A stretch of 64,000 nucleotides of DNA from Clostridium sp. Lineage in GTDB: Bacteria; Bacillota; Clostridia; Clostridiales; Clostridiaceae. This document shows, in pieces, positions 29,357-37,300 of this stretch (positions within the stretch are counted from its first letter, which is position 1; every line of letters begins with the position of its first letter). A program made the position numbers and the translations under genes. The notes under the pieces were generated by a model. That model was not told the DNA's origin. It ran no database searches and saw only the letters and a program-made list of their open reading frames with translations. The DNA lies in contig NZ_JAJFUC010000042.1 in NCBI RefSeq assembly GCF_021372645.1, positions 21,581 through 85,580 on the forward strand, read 5' to 3'.

Positions 29357-29384
29357 ATTATAACACACTACTTACTAAATGCAA
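29357..29384 (-). promoter_or_regulatory. Promoter of the candidate small RNA
   Basis: TTGCAT (29379-29384), a 16-bp spacer and TATAAT (29357-29362) preceded by TGT, which makes an extended -10. The region on to 29692 is AT-rich with no other recognisable signal. Confidence 0.65.
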
Positions 29385-29692
29385 CACTTTTTGTATAAAT
29401 ATTTTTTATATCCTGTTATTTTCAATATAATCCATATCTTTTATTTTTATCGCCACATATTTAGTATTATTAAATCAAAACAAATAGTATTATTAATAAT
29501 CATATTATTTGTTTTATATTAATATATCTATCTGTTGAAAGAGTTCATCCAAATATATTGCTTGTTTTGTATGTTAAAATATTTCTTAAAACATTTTTAT
29601 CCTTATCGATTTTATAATCCCATGATAGATAAATAAAAATTCGATCTTTCAGCTTTAAATTTTTCTTTAATCAAGTAATCAAATATAACTTA

Positions 29693-30040
29693 TTAATTCT
29701 CCAAAGCCTGTGTTTCAGTTCTCTTATTTTCAAGAAATTTAAAATCTTCTGCCACAACTTCTGCTATATATTTTCGGTTCCCATCCTTATCATCATAACT
29801 ACCTGTTCTAAGTCTTCCACTTAAAGTTATAAGGCTACCTTTTTTCATATACTTGACTATAGCTTCAGCTTTTTTACCCCAAACTATAATTGGTATAAAA
29901 TCTGCTTCTCTAACTCCATCAGGTAGTTTAAAATTTCTCTGTACAGCAATTGTAAATTTAGTATAAATCTTATCACTATTTTCAGTGTGTCTTAGTTCAG
30001 GGTCCTTAACCAATCTTCCTAATAATATTATTTTATTCAT
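29693..30040 (-). CDS. Short single-stranded DNA-binding protein (SsbB-like)
   Basis: 115 residues, one OB fold: MNKIILLGRLVKDPELRHTE at the start, YTKFTIAVQRNF, FIPIIVWGKKAEAIVKYMKK and GSLITLSGRLRTGSY. It ends soon after the OB fold (TETQALEN) and lacks the linker and acidic DDxIPF tip of housekeeping SSB. Length and missing tip match the secondary SSB type such as B. subtilis SsbB (competence). It is probably not the main replication SSB, which normally lies between rpsF and rpsR. It stands alone, with about 690 bp of non-coding DNA after it. Confidence 0.88.
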   Translation of the reverse strand: MNKIILLGRLVKDPELRHTENSDKIYTKFTIAVQRNFKLPDGVREADFIPIIVWGKKAEAIVKYMKKGSLITLSGRLRTGSYDDKDGNRKYIAEVVAEDFKFLENKRTETQALEN

Positions 30041-30231
30041 ATTTTACCTCCTGAATATTTTTCTTCTAAAGTTATATCCACTTCAGTGATTTATATTCAT
30101 TAAAAATAAAAATTAAATATAATAAAATCCACTTATGGAATTTGTATATCAATTTCCACTTGTGAATGTTCATTAAAAAACAAAATAAATATGCTATCTC
30201 AAAATACAATGTAGCATATTTACTCCTATGA
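30041..30231. other. Intergenic direct repeats and YihY terminator
   Basis: Imperfect direct repeats of about 40 bp start with TCCACTT and include TTCATTAAAAA (near 30076-30115 and 30155-30190); a third TCCACTT is at 30126. A hairpin AAATATGCTA/TAGCATATTT (30187-30221) serves as minus-strand terminator of the YihY gene. Confidence 0.5.
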
Positions 30232-31065
30232 TTATTTAATTTTTGATATGACAAAATTTATTTCTACTCCTAAAATAATTATTATTGATATGAGAAATAA
30301 CCAAGTCATAAGTATAAATACAGCACCAAGACTTCCATAAAATCTAGAATAATTATTAAAATTATCAATATAAAATGAGAAGGCAAAAGATACTAATATC
30401 CAACCTATTGTACTAAATATAGAACCTGGAATAACTTCTTTCCATGTAAGCCTTTTAGCTGGCACAAGCCTATAAATGATTGCAAATATGAATATCATAA
30501 TAATAAATATAAAAGCATATCGAAATATATTCCAAATAATAAATATAATCTTATAAAATCCAGCAGTGTTTTTAATATATTCCCCTATTACATTCCCAAA
30601 TACTAACATTGTTAAGGCTAATATAATAATTAATGCCAATGCCAATATTCCTAACATCGATATAATTGAGAGTTTAATAAACGATCTATCTTCTTCAAAG
30701 TTATAAGCCTTATTTACACTTTTAATTATAGCTTTAAAAGCAGAGGATGCTGTCCATATCATCAATACTATAGATAATCCTAATAATCCTGTATATTGAT
30801 TGTCAGATACCTCTTTAATCGTTGACTGTGTTAACTCCAGTATTTTCTGGGGTAAAATAAGACTTAACCCCTCTAATATTTCACTAGAACTTAAATCACT
30901 AAACCCAACTAATGTCATTAAAAATAACATAAATGGGAAAAAAGACAACATTAAATAATATGCTAATTGAGATGCTAATGCAAATACATCATCTTTCTCA
31001 ATTTTAGCTATAAGATGTGTCAATAAATTTAATTTATTCCTCAATTTTGAATTTATATCTCTCAT
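30232..31065 (-). CDS. YihY/virulence factor BrkB family membrane protein
   Basis: 277 residues with about six hydrophobic helices. LASQLAYYLMLSFFPFMLFL near the N-terminus, SAFKAIIKSVNKAYNFEE and the C-terminal FYGSLGAVFILMTWLFLISI are the family's conserved blocks. Members were once called ribonuclease BN, but that activity belongs to another protein; the true role is unknown. It looks monocistronic. Confidence 0.88.
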   Translation of the reverse strand: MRDINSKLRNKLNLLTHLIAKIEKDDVFALASQLAYYLMLSFFPFMLFLMTLVGFSDLSSSEILEGLSLILPQKILELTQSTIKEVSDNQYTGLLGLSIVLMIWTASSAFKAIIKSVNKAYNFEEDRSFIKLSIISMLGILALALIIILALTMLVFGNVIGEYIKNTAGFYKIIFIIWNIFRYAFIFIIMIFIFAIIYRLVPAKRLTWKEVIPGSIFSTIGWILVSFAFSFYIDNFNNYSRFYGSLGAVFILMTWLFLISIIIILGVEINFVISKIK

Positions 31066-31200
31066 TTAATCACCAATTCCTATTTCAATCTTTATATATA
31101 TTTATTTAGATTTCATAAATTCTATAATATTTATTTTACTCTGTTTTTATAAATTATATGTAGTCTCACAAATATAATATAAATAAAACCTTTTTACTAC

Positions 31201-31260
31201 AAATATATTTTTAAAGTGGTTATCTTGAAATTTCAAAGATAACCACTTTAAAAATATATT
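31201..31260. terminator. Long bidirectional terminator hairpin after dltB2
   Basis: Almost perfect 25-bp arms with core AAAGTGGTTATCTT/AAGATAACCACTTT around an 8-nt loop, flanked by A/T runs on both sides. It separates the second dlt module from the YihY gene. Confidence 0.75.
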
Positions 31261-31289
31261 GCAAAATTATATTGCAATTAAATTTTAGA

Positions 31290-31335
31290 CATATTCAAAA
31301 AAATATTAAATCAGTTAAAGTTTCCTCCTATTTTG
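31290..31335. repeat. Family A element, partial copy (A5)
   Basis: AGACATATTCAAAAAAATAT with TAAATCAGT, the left half of the family A consensus, at the 3' end of dltB2. Confidence 0.45.
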
Positions 31336-32473
31336 AATATAAATATCCCGAAAATAATAATAAGCCAAAACATGCTATATGAAATGTTACTACTATTTGA
31401 ATATACTGAAACCATTTTTCTTTTTTATGTTTTTTATAAAATTTTGAATTATGTTGATATATATCTGTACCTACTAATGCTAAACCTTGATAAAGTCCAT
31501 ATATAATATAATACCATTTTAAATCATGCCATACTCCCATAATGAACATTGTTAATAATTGTCCTATATGTGAAGCCTTAATCCTATTTTTAAATCTTTT
31601 ATTTCTCATACTATTTAATACAAATCTTGAATATATATAATCTCCAAACCATTTTGATAATGATATATGCCATCTAGTCCAAAATTCTTTCATGTCTTTA
31701 CTTAAAAATGGTTTATTAAAATTCTCTGGCATTCTTATACCTAATATATAACTTGTACCTACTGCAAAAGCTGTGTATCCTGCAAAATCAAAAAACAGAT
31801 ATAAGCTATATGCATACATATAATTTAATGAATTTATAAATGTTACCTCAGTAGGAATTTTAGTCATCCACAATGCATTAATTAAGTCAGCTATTACGAA
31901 TTTGTATATTATTCCTCTAATTATACGTTTTATACCAAAATATAAATAATCCTTAATATATTCTTCTCTATTTATACTTTTTTCTAAGTCATTTTCAAAT
32001 CTTCTTGATCTATCTATCGGCCCAGAAATTAATGTCGGAAAAAATAAAAAGAAATATAATGTTTTTAATATACTAACTTCTTTAATAGTTCCATCATATA
32101 TTTCAATAACCATCTGTATAGCTTTAAAATTAAGATATGAAAGCCCTATAAATCCTATACTTCTTACAGTTGTTATAGCACTTACTTTAAAAATAATTAC
32201 TGGTAACATAGAACAAAATAAAACAAAATAATATAAATATTTATTATCTGTCTTTTTTCTCAAGATAAAATATACTTTAATTAATGTAATTTCTGATAAT
32301 AGAAACAATGGAAATACTTTTCCTATTCCCATAATTGCCATTATCATTAAAATTGATAAAAAAACACCATAATACTTAATCTGTTTTTCTAATAATCCTA
32401 AAATAATAGCTGGTATTAAAGCAATCATTAATACATACAAATAAAAATAATCACCGTATTGAACTAATGTCAT
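31328..32473 (-). CDS. Second DltB-like MBOAT acyltransferase (DltB2)
   Basis: 381-residue membrane-bound O-acyltransferase very similar to DltB at 34409 (406 residues). The difference in length is one in-frame gap: after AIMGI about 25 residues of an early loop and helix are missing. The catalytic-site histidines remain: FWTRWHISLSKWFGDY, and MGVWHDL where DltB has MGFWHGF (glycine replaced by aspartate after the histidine). The ATG overlaps the stop of a tiny dltA remnant, exactly as dltB overlaps dltA. It is probably functional, passing an acyl group across the membrane, but the altered WHG motif and gap leave room for a different specificity or loss of function. Confidence 0.85.
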   Translation of the reverse strand: MTLVQYGDYFYLYVLMIALIPAIILGLLEKQIKYYGVFLSILMIMAIMGIGKVFPLFLLSEITLIKVYFILRKKTDNKYLYYFVLFCSMLPVIIFKVSAITTVRSIGFIGLSYLNFKAIQMVIEIYDGTIKEVSILKTLYFFLFFPTLISGPIDRSRRFENDLEKSINREEYIKDYLYFGIKRIIRGIIYKFVIADLINALWMTKIPTEVTFINSLNYMYAYSLYLFFDFAGYTAFAVGTSYILGIRMPENFNKPFLSKDMKEFWTRWHISLSKWFGDYIYSRFVLNSMRNKRFKNRIKASHIGQLLTMFIMGVWHDLKWYYIIYGLYQGLALVGTDIYQHNSKFYKKHKKEKWFQYIQIVVTFHIACFGLLLFSGYLYSK

Positions 32474-32525
32474 TTTGATTCCTCCATAAGTTTGTTTCTG
32501 GTAATATCAGTAATGCTGATGTGAA
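32474..32525 (-). pseudogene. Vestigial 3' end of a second dltA
   Basis: On the minus strand, just before dltB2, the codons read ITDITRNKLMEESK-stop. The intact dltA ends KIDRKKLMEDLR-stop. DNA of the two matches closely over AGAAA-AAACTTATGGAGGA, and both stops overlap the next ATG as ATGA. The only thing left of a second dltA is roughly its last dozen codons, which now supply the ribosome site GGAGGA for dltB2. Confidence 0.75.
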
Positions 32526-32565
32526 TTCTTAATTAAAATATTTGATAGAAGTTATATTTTTTCTA

Positions 32566-32706
32566 TTAAAATTGACTATACACAAATGGCAAATCAGATG
32601 ATGAATAAAAGAAATATACTACTAAAACTGCCACCAAAAATGCTGTTAACATTACTGTTCTATTAAACTCTTTATTATTTGTTAAAATGTTTATAAATTT
32701 CTTCAC
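32566..32706 (-). CDS. dltX: DltX-like microprotein 2
   Basis: A 46-residue single-span protein translated by hand from the GTG at 32706 (AAGGGTGG 10 nt upstream). It starts VKKFINILTNN, has one membrane helix (about 18-34) and ends LPFVYSQF-stop. DltX is the small membrane protein found with dlt operons; its C-terminal aromatic motif F-x-Y-x-x-F, with the tyrosine proposed as an acyl relay, is matched here as FVYSQF. The gene overlaps the dltD2 3' end by 32 bp in another frame, as dltX does with dltD. An upstream in-frame stop directly before the GTG fixes the start. Confidence 0.85.
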   Translation of the reverse strand: MKKFINILTNNKEFNRTVMLTAFLVAVLVVYFFYSSSDLPFVYSQF

Positions 32707-33868
32707 TTACTTTTAACCACCCTTCATTTCCTAAATGTTTTGGATCTGCTAGAAAACCTTCTTTGTTCTCATATTCTTGTAAATTAAGGACTTCAACTTT
32801 ATTATCTTCTGCTATTTTTTTTACCTTGTCATAATACTCATCTCTTTTATCTTTAGGAAGTTCTACATAATTATAATACCATCCATTGACTGGAAGCAAA
32901 ATAACATAGGGTTCTATATTAAGATCCTTGCAAACACTTAAGAAAAATTTATAATCATCTATCTCTTTTGACTCAATAGGATTTTCACCACTTGATATTC
33001 CTTTAGTTTTAGTCAATTCCGCTAAATTTTTTTTATAATATTTATCATCTAAATGGAATTCATTAGTATATGTGTTTTTATCATTTTCTTCTTTGACCTT
33101 CGCATATTCATCTGCCCAATTAATTTCTTTCAATTCTTGCTTATTACTTTTTAGGGGCAAATCCTTCAGCTCTTTATAAAGTAATGCTTTATCTTGAATA
33201 TCTAATAAATACTCTTTAATTTTATAATACGGTTCAAACATTAGCATTATAGCTTTTTTTAACATTGTTGGTTTATAATATAATCTAGCATAAAATGCTT
33301 CTGCTGGATACTTTTTAGCCTTATTTAACATTGTGTATATGCGTTCACAATAATACTGTTTATTTACTTCACTTATTTTAGGATTATTTAAAAATTTATA
33401 AAACTGCATATCTGAAAAGTTAACAGCAAAATTATATGGTAATATAGCATCCTTTTCTTCAAACCATTGCATTGAAAGTAAAAGAGTTACCTTTTGATTT
33501 TCTTGTATGTTTCCTGAACCCAGATAAGTGGCTTGTTGTAAGTCTTGAACAAATGCTCTTCCAAAACAGCTTGTTCTATATTCAGCCCCTTTAAATGGAA
33601 ACATATTTATTGAATTCTGTGGAACTTGCACTCCCATTTCAGATGATCCTAGTAAAAACAGAGTTCCTTCATTGGACAACAATGTCTTATCTAGTGCACT
33701 TTTATCTTTAACTACATCTCCATAGTTGTTACCAATTAAAGAAACATCTCTTTCTTGCATTAGACTAGCTAACTTATTATCTAATGTTGTATTTATAATA
33801 AATGTGACTATAATTGCAATCACAATTGATATTATTATTGGTATTAAAAAACTCATTATTTTTTTCAT
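32675..33868 (-). CDS. Second DltD-like protein (DltD2)
   Basis: 397 residues: N-terminal membrane anchor (about 5-27), then the extracellular SGNH-like DltD domain. The catalytic serine is in LLGSSEMGVQVPQNS, and the C-terminal LADPKHLGNEGWLKVS holds the Asp/His pair. It is a paralogue of the protein at 37266, similar along its whole length but clearly diverged. It starts the second module dltD2-dltX2-dltB2, about 295 bp after dltC. DltD is thought to complete D-alanine transfer to teichoic acid outside the membrane; the paralogue may act on another polymer. Confidence 0.9.
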   Translation of the reverse strand: MKKIMSFLIPIIISIVIAIIVTFIINTTLDNKLASLMQERDVSLIGNNYGDVVKDKSALDKTLLSNEGTLFLLGSSEMGVQVPQNSINMFPFKGAEYRTSCFGRAFVQDLQQATYLGSGNIQENQKVTLLLSMQWFEEKDAILPYNFAVNFSDMQFYKFLNNPKISEVNKQYYCERIYTMLNKAKKYPAEAFYARLYYKPTMLKKAIMLMFEPYYKIKEYLLDIQDKALLYKELKDLPLKSNKQELKEINWADEYAKVKEENDKNTYTNEFHLDDKYYKKNLAELTKTKGISSGENPIESKEIDDYKFFLSVCKDLNIEPYVILLPVNGWYYNYVELPKDKRDEYYDKVKKIAEDNKVEVLNLQEYENKEGFLADPKHLGNEGWLKVSEEIYKHFNK

Positions 33869-33973
33869 TTCTTTGTAACCTCTTTATATATTAAAAAAAT
33901 TTTTCTAGATTTATATTTAAAACTCAACAATGTACATAATTACCATATGTTTTAGTTATATAAATAGCAAAAA

Positions 33974-34080
33974 TCAAGATTTCTCTTCATAAATACCGCC
34001 TACTGATTTCGCATAATCAATAATCCCATATAATTCTGCACATGCTAATTAGTACAAACCACTTGCCTACCAAGTTTATT
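33974..34080 (-). pseudogene. Decayed coding fragment between dltC and dltD2
   Basis: Two minus-strand frames join through an apparent frameshift near 34050: NKLGRQVVCTN, then LACAELYGIIDYAKSVGG and a short end with stop at 33974. The composition is protein-like and unlike the neighbouring AT-rich DNA. I do not recognise the family. It lies exactly at the junction between the complete dlt operon and the second module, so it may be a relic of the rearrangement. Confidence 0.4.
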
Positions 34081-34100
34081 CAATTATTCTAATTCACAAT

Positions 34101-34131
34101 AAAAAATGGAATGTTTAGACATCCCATTTTA
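34101..34131 (-). terminator. Terminator of the dltDXABC operon
   Basis: Stem AAATGGGATG/CATTCCATTT (one G-T pair) with TTTTTT following on the minus strand, about 35 bp after the dltC stop. The second dlt module therefore probably has its own promoter or depends on read-through. Confidence 0.8.
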
Positions 34132-34163
34132 TTATAATATTCTACTATATACTTTTCAAGACT

Positions 34164-34397
34164 TTATGCAATTTTACTTTGTAAAAATGCTATTAAATTG
34201 TTAACTGTAGCCATATCTTTCTTTTCTAAATCTGTTGGTTGTAACTTTAATCCAAAAACTTCTTCAATTTTTAGTATCACTTCTATAATTCCTAAAGAAT
34301 CAAGTAGTCCTGCTTCAAATAAGTCTATGTCTTTTTCTTCAGCGATATCGTCACTTCCTGTAACTTCTATCAACATATCCAATACTTTTTCTTCCAT
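34164..34397 (-). CDS. dltC: D-alanyl carrier protein DltC
   Basis: 77-residue acyl-carrier-like protein. The phosphopantetheine attachment serine is in FEAGLLDSLGIIEVILKIEE (about residue 35). It carries D-alanine activated by DltA to DltB at the membrane. It starts 11 bp after dltB, behind GGAGGAG. It is the only dltC in the window, so the second module must share it or use another donor. AcpS at 28225 can convert it to the holo form. Confidence 0.95.
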   Translation of the reverse strand: MEEKVLDMLIEVTGSDDIAEEKDIDLFEAGLLDSLGIIEVILKIEEVFGLKLQPTDLEKKDMATVNNLIAFLQSKIA

Positions 34398-34408
34398 TTT
34401 AACTCCTC

Positions 34409-35629
34409 CTATTTAGTAAATAAATATCCTGAAAATATTAATAATCCAAAACATGCTATATGAAATGTTATTATTATTTGCACATATTGAAACCATTTTT
34501 CTTTTTTATGAGCTTTATAGAACTTTGATTTTCTTTGATACATATCAGTGAATACTAATGCTGCTCCTTGATATAAACCATATATAATATAAAACACTTC
34601 AAATCCATGCCAAAATCCCATAATACCCATTGTTATCATTTGCCCCACATGAGAAGCAATTATTCTATTTTTAAATCTTTTTTTTCTCATGCTATTTAAA
34701 ACAAATCTTGAATATATGTAATCTCCAAACCATTTTGATAATGATATGTGCCATCTATTCCAAAATTCTTTCATATCCTTACTTAAGAAAGGTTTATTAA
34801 AGTTTTCTGGTGCTCTAATTCCTAAAATATAGCTTGTTCCTACTGCAAAGGCACTATATCCTGCAAAATCAAAGAATAGATACAAACTATAAGCATACAT
34901 GTAGTTTAATGAATTAATAAATGTAACTTGTGTTGGAATTTTGTTCATCCACAATGTACTTATAATTACTGAAATTACAAATTTATATAAAAAGCCTCTA
35001 AATATATGTTCACATCCTGAAATTAAATAATCATTTACGTACTCTTTTCTACTTATCTTTTTTTCTATATCTTCATTGAATCTTCTTGATCTGTCTACTG
35101 GCCCAGAACTTAATGTTGGAAAAAACAAAAAAAAGTACAATGTGTTTAAAATGCTTAGTTCTGTTATAGTTTTATCATATATTTCAATAATCATTTGTAT
35201 GGCTTTGAAATTAAGATATGAAAGACCTATAAATCCTATTGTTCCTAGTTTAGTTAAAGGTGTTATTTTTAAAATTATTATTGGTAACATTGAGCTGAAT
35301 AAGACAGAATAATATAAGTACTTGTTATCAGTCTTTTTTCTTATCTCAAAATATCCTTTTATTAATATAATTTCCCCTATTAAAAATATAAGAAATAACA
35401 CAATTTGTATCTTATCATCTAATATAGCATGGTATATGCCTTTCATAGATAATGAAATATTATTTATATTATCAAATCTAACTCCCATAATAGCAACTAT
35501 CATTACTACTGATAAAAATAATCCATAATACTTAATAGGCTTTTGTAATAATCCCAAAATGATAGCTGGGATTAAAGAAATCATTAATATATATAAATAA
35601 AAATAATCTCCATATTGAGTTAACGTCAT
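34409..35629 (-). CDS. dltB: D-alanyl transfer protein DltB (MBOAT)
   Basis: 406-residue multi-pass MBOAT acyltransferase. Conserved blocks are NFNKPFLSKDMKEFWNRWHI (first active-site histidine) and MGIMGFWHGFEVFYIIYGLY (second histidine). It accepts D-alanine from DltC and passes it toward the outside, probably through DltX and DltD. The ATG overlaps the dltA stop (ATGA). Length matches characterised DltB proteins, in contrast to the shorter paralogue at 31328. Confidence 0.95.
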   Translation of the reverse strand: MTLTQYGDYFYLYILMISLIPAIILGLLQKPIKYYGLFLSVVMIVAIMGVRFDNINNISLSMKGIYHAILDDKIQIVLFLIFLIGEIILIKGYFEIRKKTDNKYLYYSVLFSSMLPIIILKITPLTKLGTIGFIGLSYLNFKAIQMIIEIYDKTITELSILNTLYFFLFFPTLSSGPVDRSRRFNEDIEKKISRKEYVNDYLISGCEHIFRGFLYKFVISVIISTLWMNKIPTQVTFINSLNYMYAYSLYLFFDFAGYSAFAVGTSYILGIRAPENFNKPFLSKDMKEFWNRWHISLSKWFGDYIYSRFVLNSMRKKRFKNRIIASHVGQMITMGIMGFWHGFEVFYIIYGLYQGAALVFTDMYQRKSKFYKAHKKEKWFQYVQIIITFHIACFGLLIFSGYLFTK

Positions 35630-37140
35630 CTCAAGTCCTCCATAAGTTTCTTTCTGTCAATCTTCCCATTAGTATTTAAAGGGAATCTCTTTAAAATCTT
35701 AATATTCCTTGGGATCATATATGCTGGTATAAACTTTTTCAATTCTTCTTTTATTATTATTGAATTTTTTAAATTTGATAAATCATTTTCTTTGTTAAGA
35801 ACTATAAATGCTGTTAAATGAGCAATCTTATTTTCATCATTATATACAGGAAGTACTGCTACATTATTTATATTTTCCACTTTTCTTAAATTATTTTCTA
35901 TATCCTCAATTTCAATTCTGAATCCATTTAACTTTATTTGAAAATCTTTTCTTCCAGAATAATATAATATCCCATTCTCATAATAAGCTAAATCTCCTGT
36001 TTTATAACCTTGTTTATCACCATTAGTTTTAAAGAAAACCTTGTTAGTCATTTCTTCATTATTAAGATATCCTATACTTACATTATCTCCTACTACAACA
36101 AGTTCTCCTTTTTCGCCATCTTTTAATTTATTTCCATCTTCATCTTCTATTCTTAATTCACAATTTGGAATAGGATATCCTATAGGTAGTGGATTTTTAT
36201 CCTCTAACATTTCCTTAGTTATATCAATTACAGAAATTGCTACAGTTGCTTCTGTTGGTCCATAAGCATTTATAATCTTAGCATCTGGAAATCTTTCCAT
36301 AAGAATTTTTGCTGTATTCTTAGTAAGTACTTCTCCTATAAATATAAACTTTGAGATTTTGCTCATAGATTTACTATTAAAATCATCAAACTTATTGCAA
36401 ATGTCAGCTAATGTAGGTGTTGATACCCAGCATTCTATATCTGATTCAATTAATTGAGTAAACATTTCACTTAAATCTTGTAATGTGCTCTTAGCTAAAC
36501 TAAATAAAGTTTTTCCATTGCATAATCCAAGATATAATGGTACTACAGATAAATCAAAAGAATATGCTGGTTGATTTAACATAACTGTTGAACTATCATC
36601 AACATAAGTATCTTTTTCAAACCAAGTTATAAATGAATCAAGATTTCTTTTATTAATTTGAACACCTTTAGGTTTTCCAGTACTACCAGATGTAAATAAG
36701 ATATAACAATTATCTTCATCTGTTACCCAATTCTTCTTTGTTACTGATATGGTATGATTACTATTAAAAATATCTTCTATTGCAATTAAATTCAACTCTA
36801 ATATATTATCTACATTTATGGGATTCTCTGTGCAATTAAATATAACCTTAGGCTTAACCTCTGTTATTATTTGATTTATTCTATCTGTTGGAAAAGATAT
36901 GTCTAGTGGTACATAAGCTCTTCCAGATTTTAATGCGCCCATCATTACAGGTAAGATTTCATTTTCCTTATTCCCATAGATAACTATAGGTTTTCTATCT
37001 TCTTTAAATTCTTCTAAAAGGTACGTTGCAACTTTATTTGAATAGTCTTTCAATTCCTTATATGTAAGTTCATTTCCTAAACATCTAACTGCTACTCTTT
37101 CTGTATTTGCAAATTTATCAATACTTTCTAATATCCTCAT
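35626..37140 (-). CDS. dltA: D-alanine--D-alanyl carrier protein ligase DltA
   Basis: 504-residue adenylation enzyme that activates D-alanine with ATP and loads DltC. The ATP motif YILFTSGSTGKPKG, the INAYGPTEATVA motif, YKTGDLAYYENGILYYSGR and the C-terminal lysine loop NGKIDRKKLM are all present. The start MRILESIDK at 37140 follows AGGGGGCAAAG and gives the standard length; a 17-codon longer frame would run into the dltX stop region. It is the single dltA in the window; only the last few codons of a second copy survive at 32474. Confidence 0.96.
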   Translation of the reverse strand: MRILESIDKFANTERVAVRCLGNELTYKELKDYSNKVATYLLEEFKEDRKPIVIYGNKENEILPVMMGALKSGRAYVPLDISFPTDRINQIITEVKPKVIFNCTENPINVDNILELNLIAIEDIFNSNHTISVTKKNWVTDEDNCYILFTSGSTGKPKGVQINKRNLDSFITWFEKDTYVDDSSTVMLNQPAYSFDLSVVPLYLGLCNGKTLFSLAKSTLQDLSEMFTQLIESDIECWVSTPTLADICNKFDDFNSKSMSKISKFIFIGEVLTKNTAKILMERFPDAKIINAYGPTEATVAISVIDITKEMLEDKNPLPIGYPIPNCELRIEDEDGNKLKDGEKGELVVVGDNVSIGYLNNEEMTNKVFFKTNGDKQGYKTGDLAYYENGILYYSGRKDFQIKLNGFRIEIEDIENNLRKVENINNVAVLPVYNDENKIAHLTAFIVLNKENDLSNLKNSIIIKEELKKFIPAYMIPRNIKILKRFPLNTNGKIDRKKLMEDLR

Positions 37141-37159
37141 AACTTTGCCCCCTATTATT

Positions 37160-37300
37160 TTAAAATTGACTGTATACAAATGGTATATCATTTAATGAAT
37201 AAAAAAAATAAATTACTAATGCTAACACTACCGTTATTGATACTACTATAGTCCTCTTAAAATCCTTATCGTTGATCAAAATGCTTATAAATTCCTTCAC
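37160..37300 (-). CDS. dltX: DltX microprotein
   Basis: 46 residues translated by hand from the GTG at 37300 (AAGGGTGG 10 nt upstream): VKEFISILINDKDF, one membrane helix (about 18-34), and the end IPFVYSQF-stop. The final FVYSQF fits the DltX motif F-x-Y-x-x-F. It overlaps dltD by 35 bp in a different frame and stops 19 bp before dltA. In Bacillus and Staphylococcus dltX precedes dltA in the same way. It is too short to be found by usual gene-length cut-offs. The paralogue at 32566 has the same length and an identical last eight residues apart from one substitution. Confidence 0.88.
   Translation of the reverse strand: MKEFISILINDKDFKRTIVVSITVVLALVIYFFYSLNDIPFVYSQF

Noticed and set aside
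29008-29692. 6S RNA or tmRNA in the long gap
   Set aside because: The promoter-terminator unit is only about 90 nt and lacks the long 6S stem or the tRNA-like ends of tmRNA.
30072-30254. 60-residue minus-strand frame between yihY and ssb
   Set aside because: Overlaps direct repeats and a terminator hairpin, low-complexity AT-rich composition, no convincing ribosome site.
31328-32473. dltB2 as a plain pseudogene because it is shorter than dltB
   Set aside because: The gap is in frame, the rest is uninterrupted and closely conserved, both active-site histidines remain, and a ribosome site and overlap are kept; reduced or altered function is still possible.
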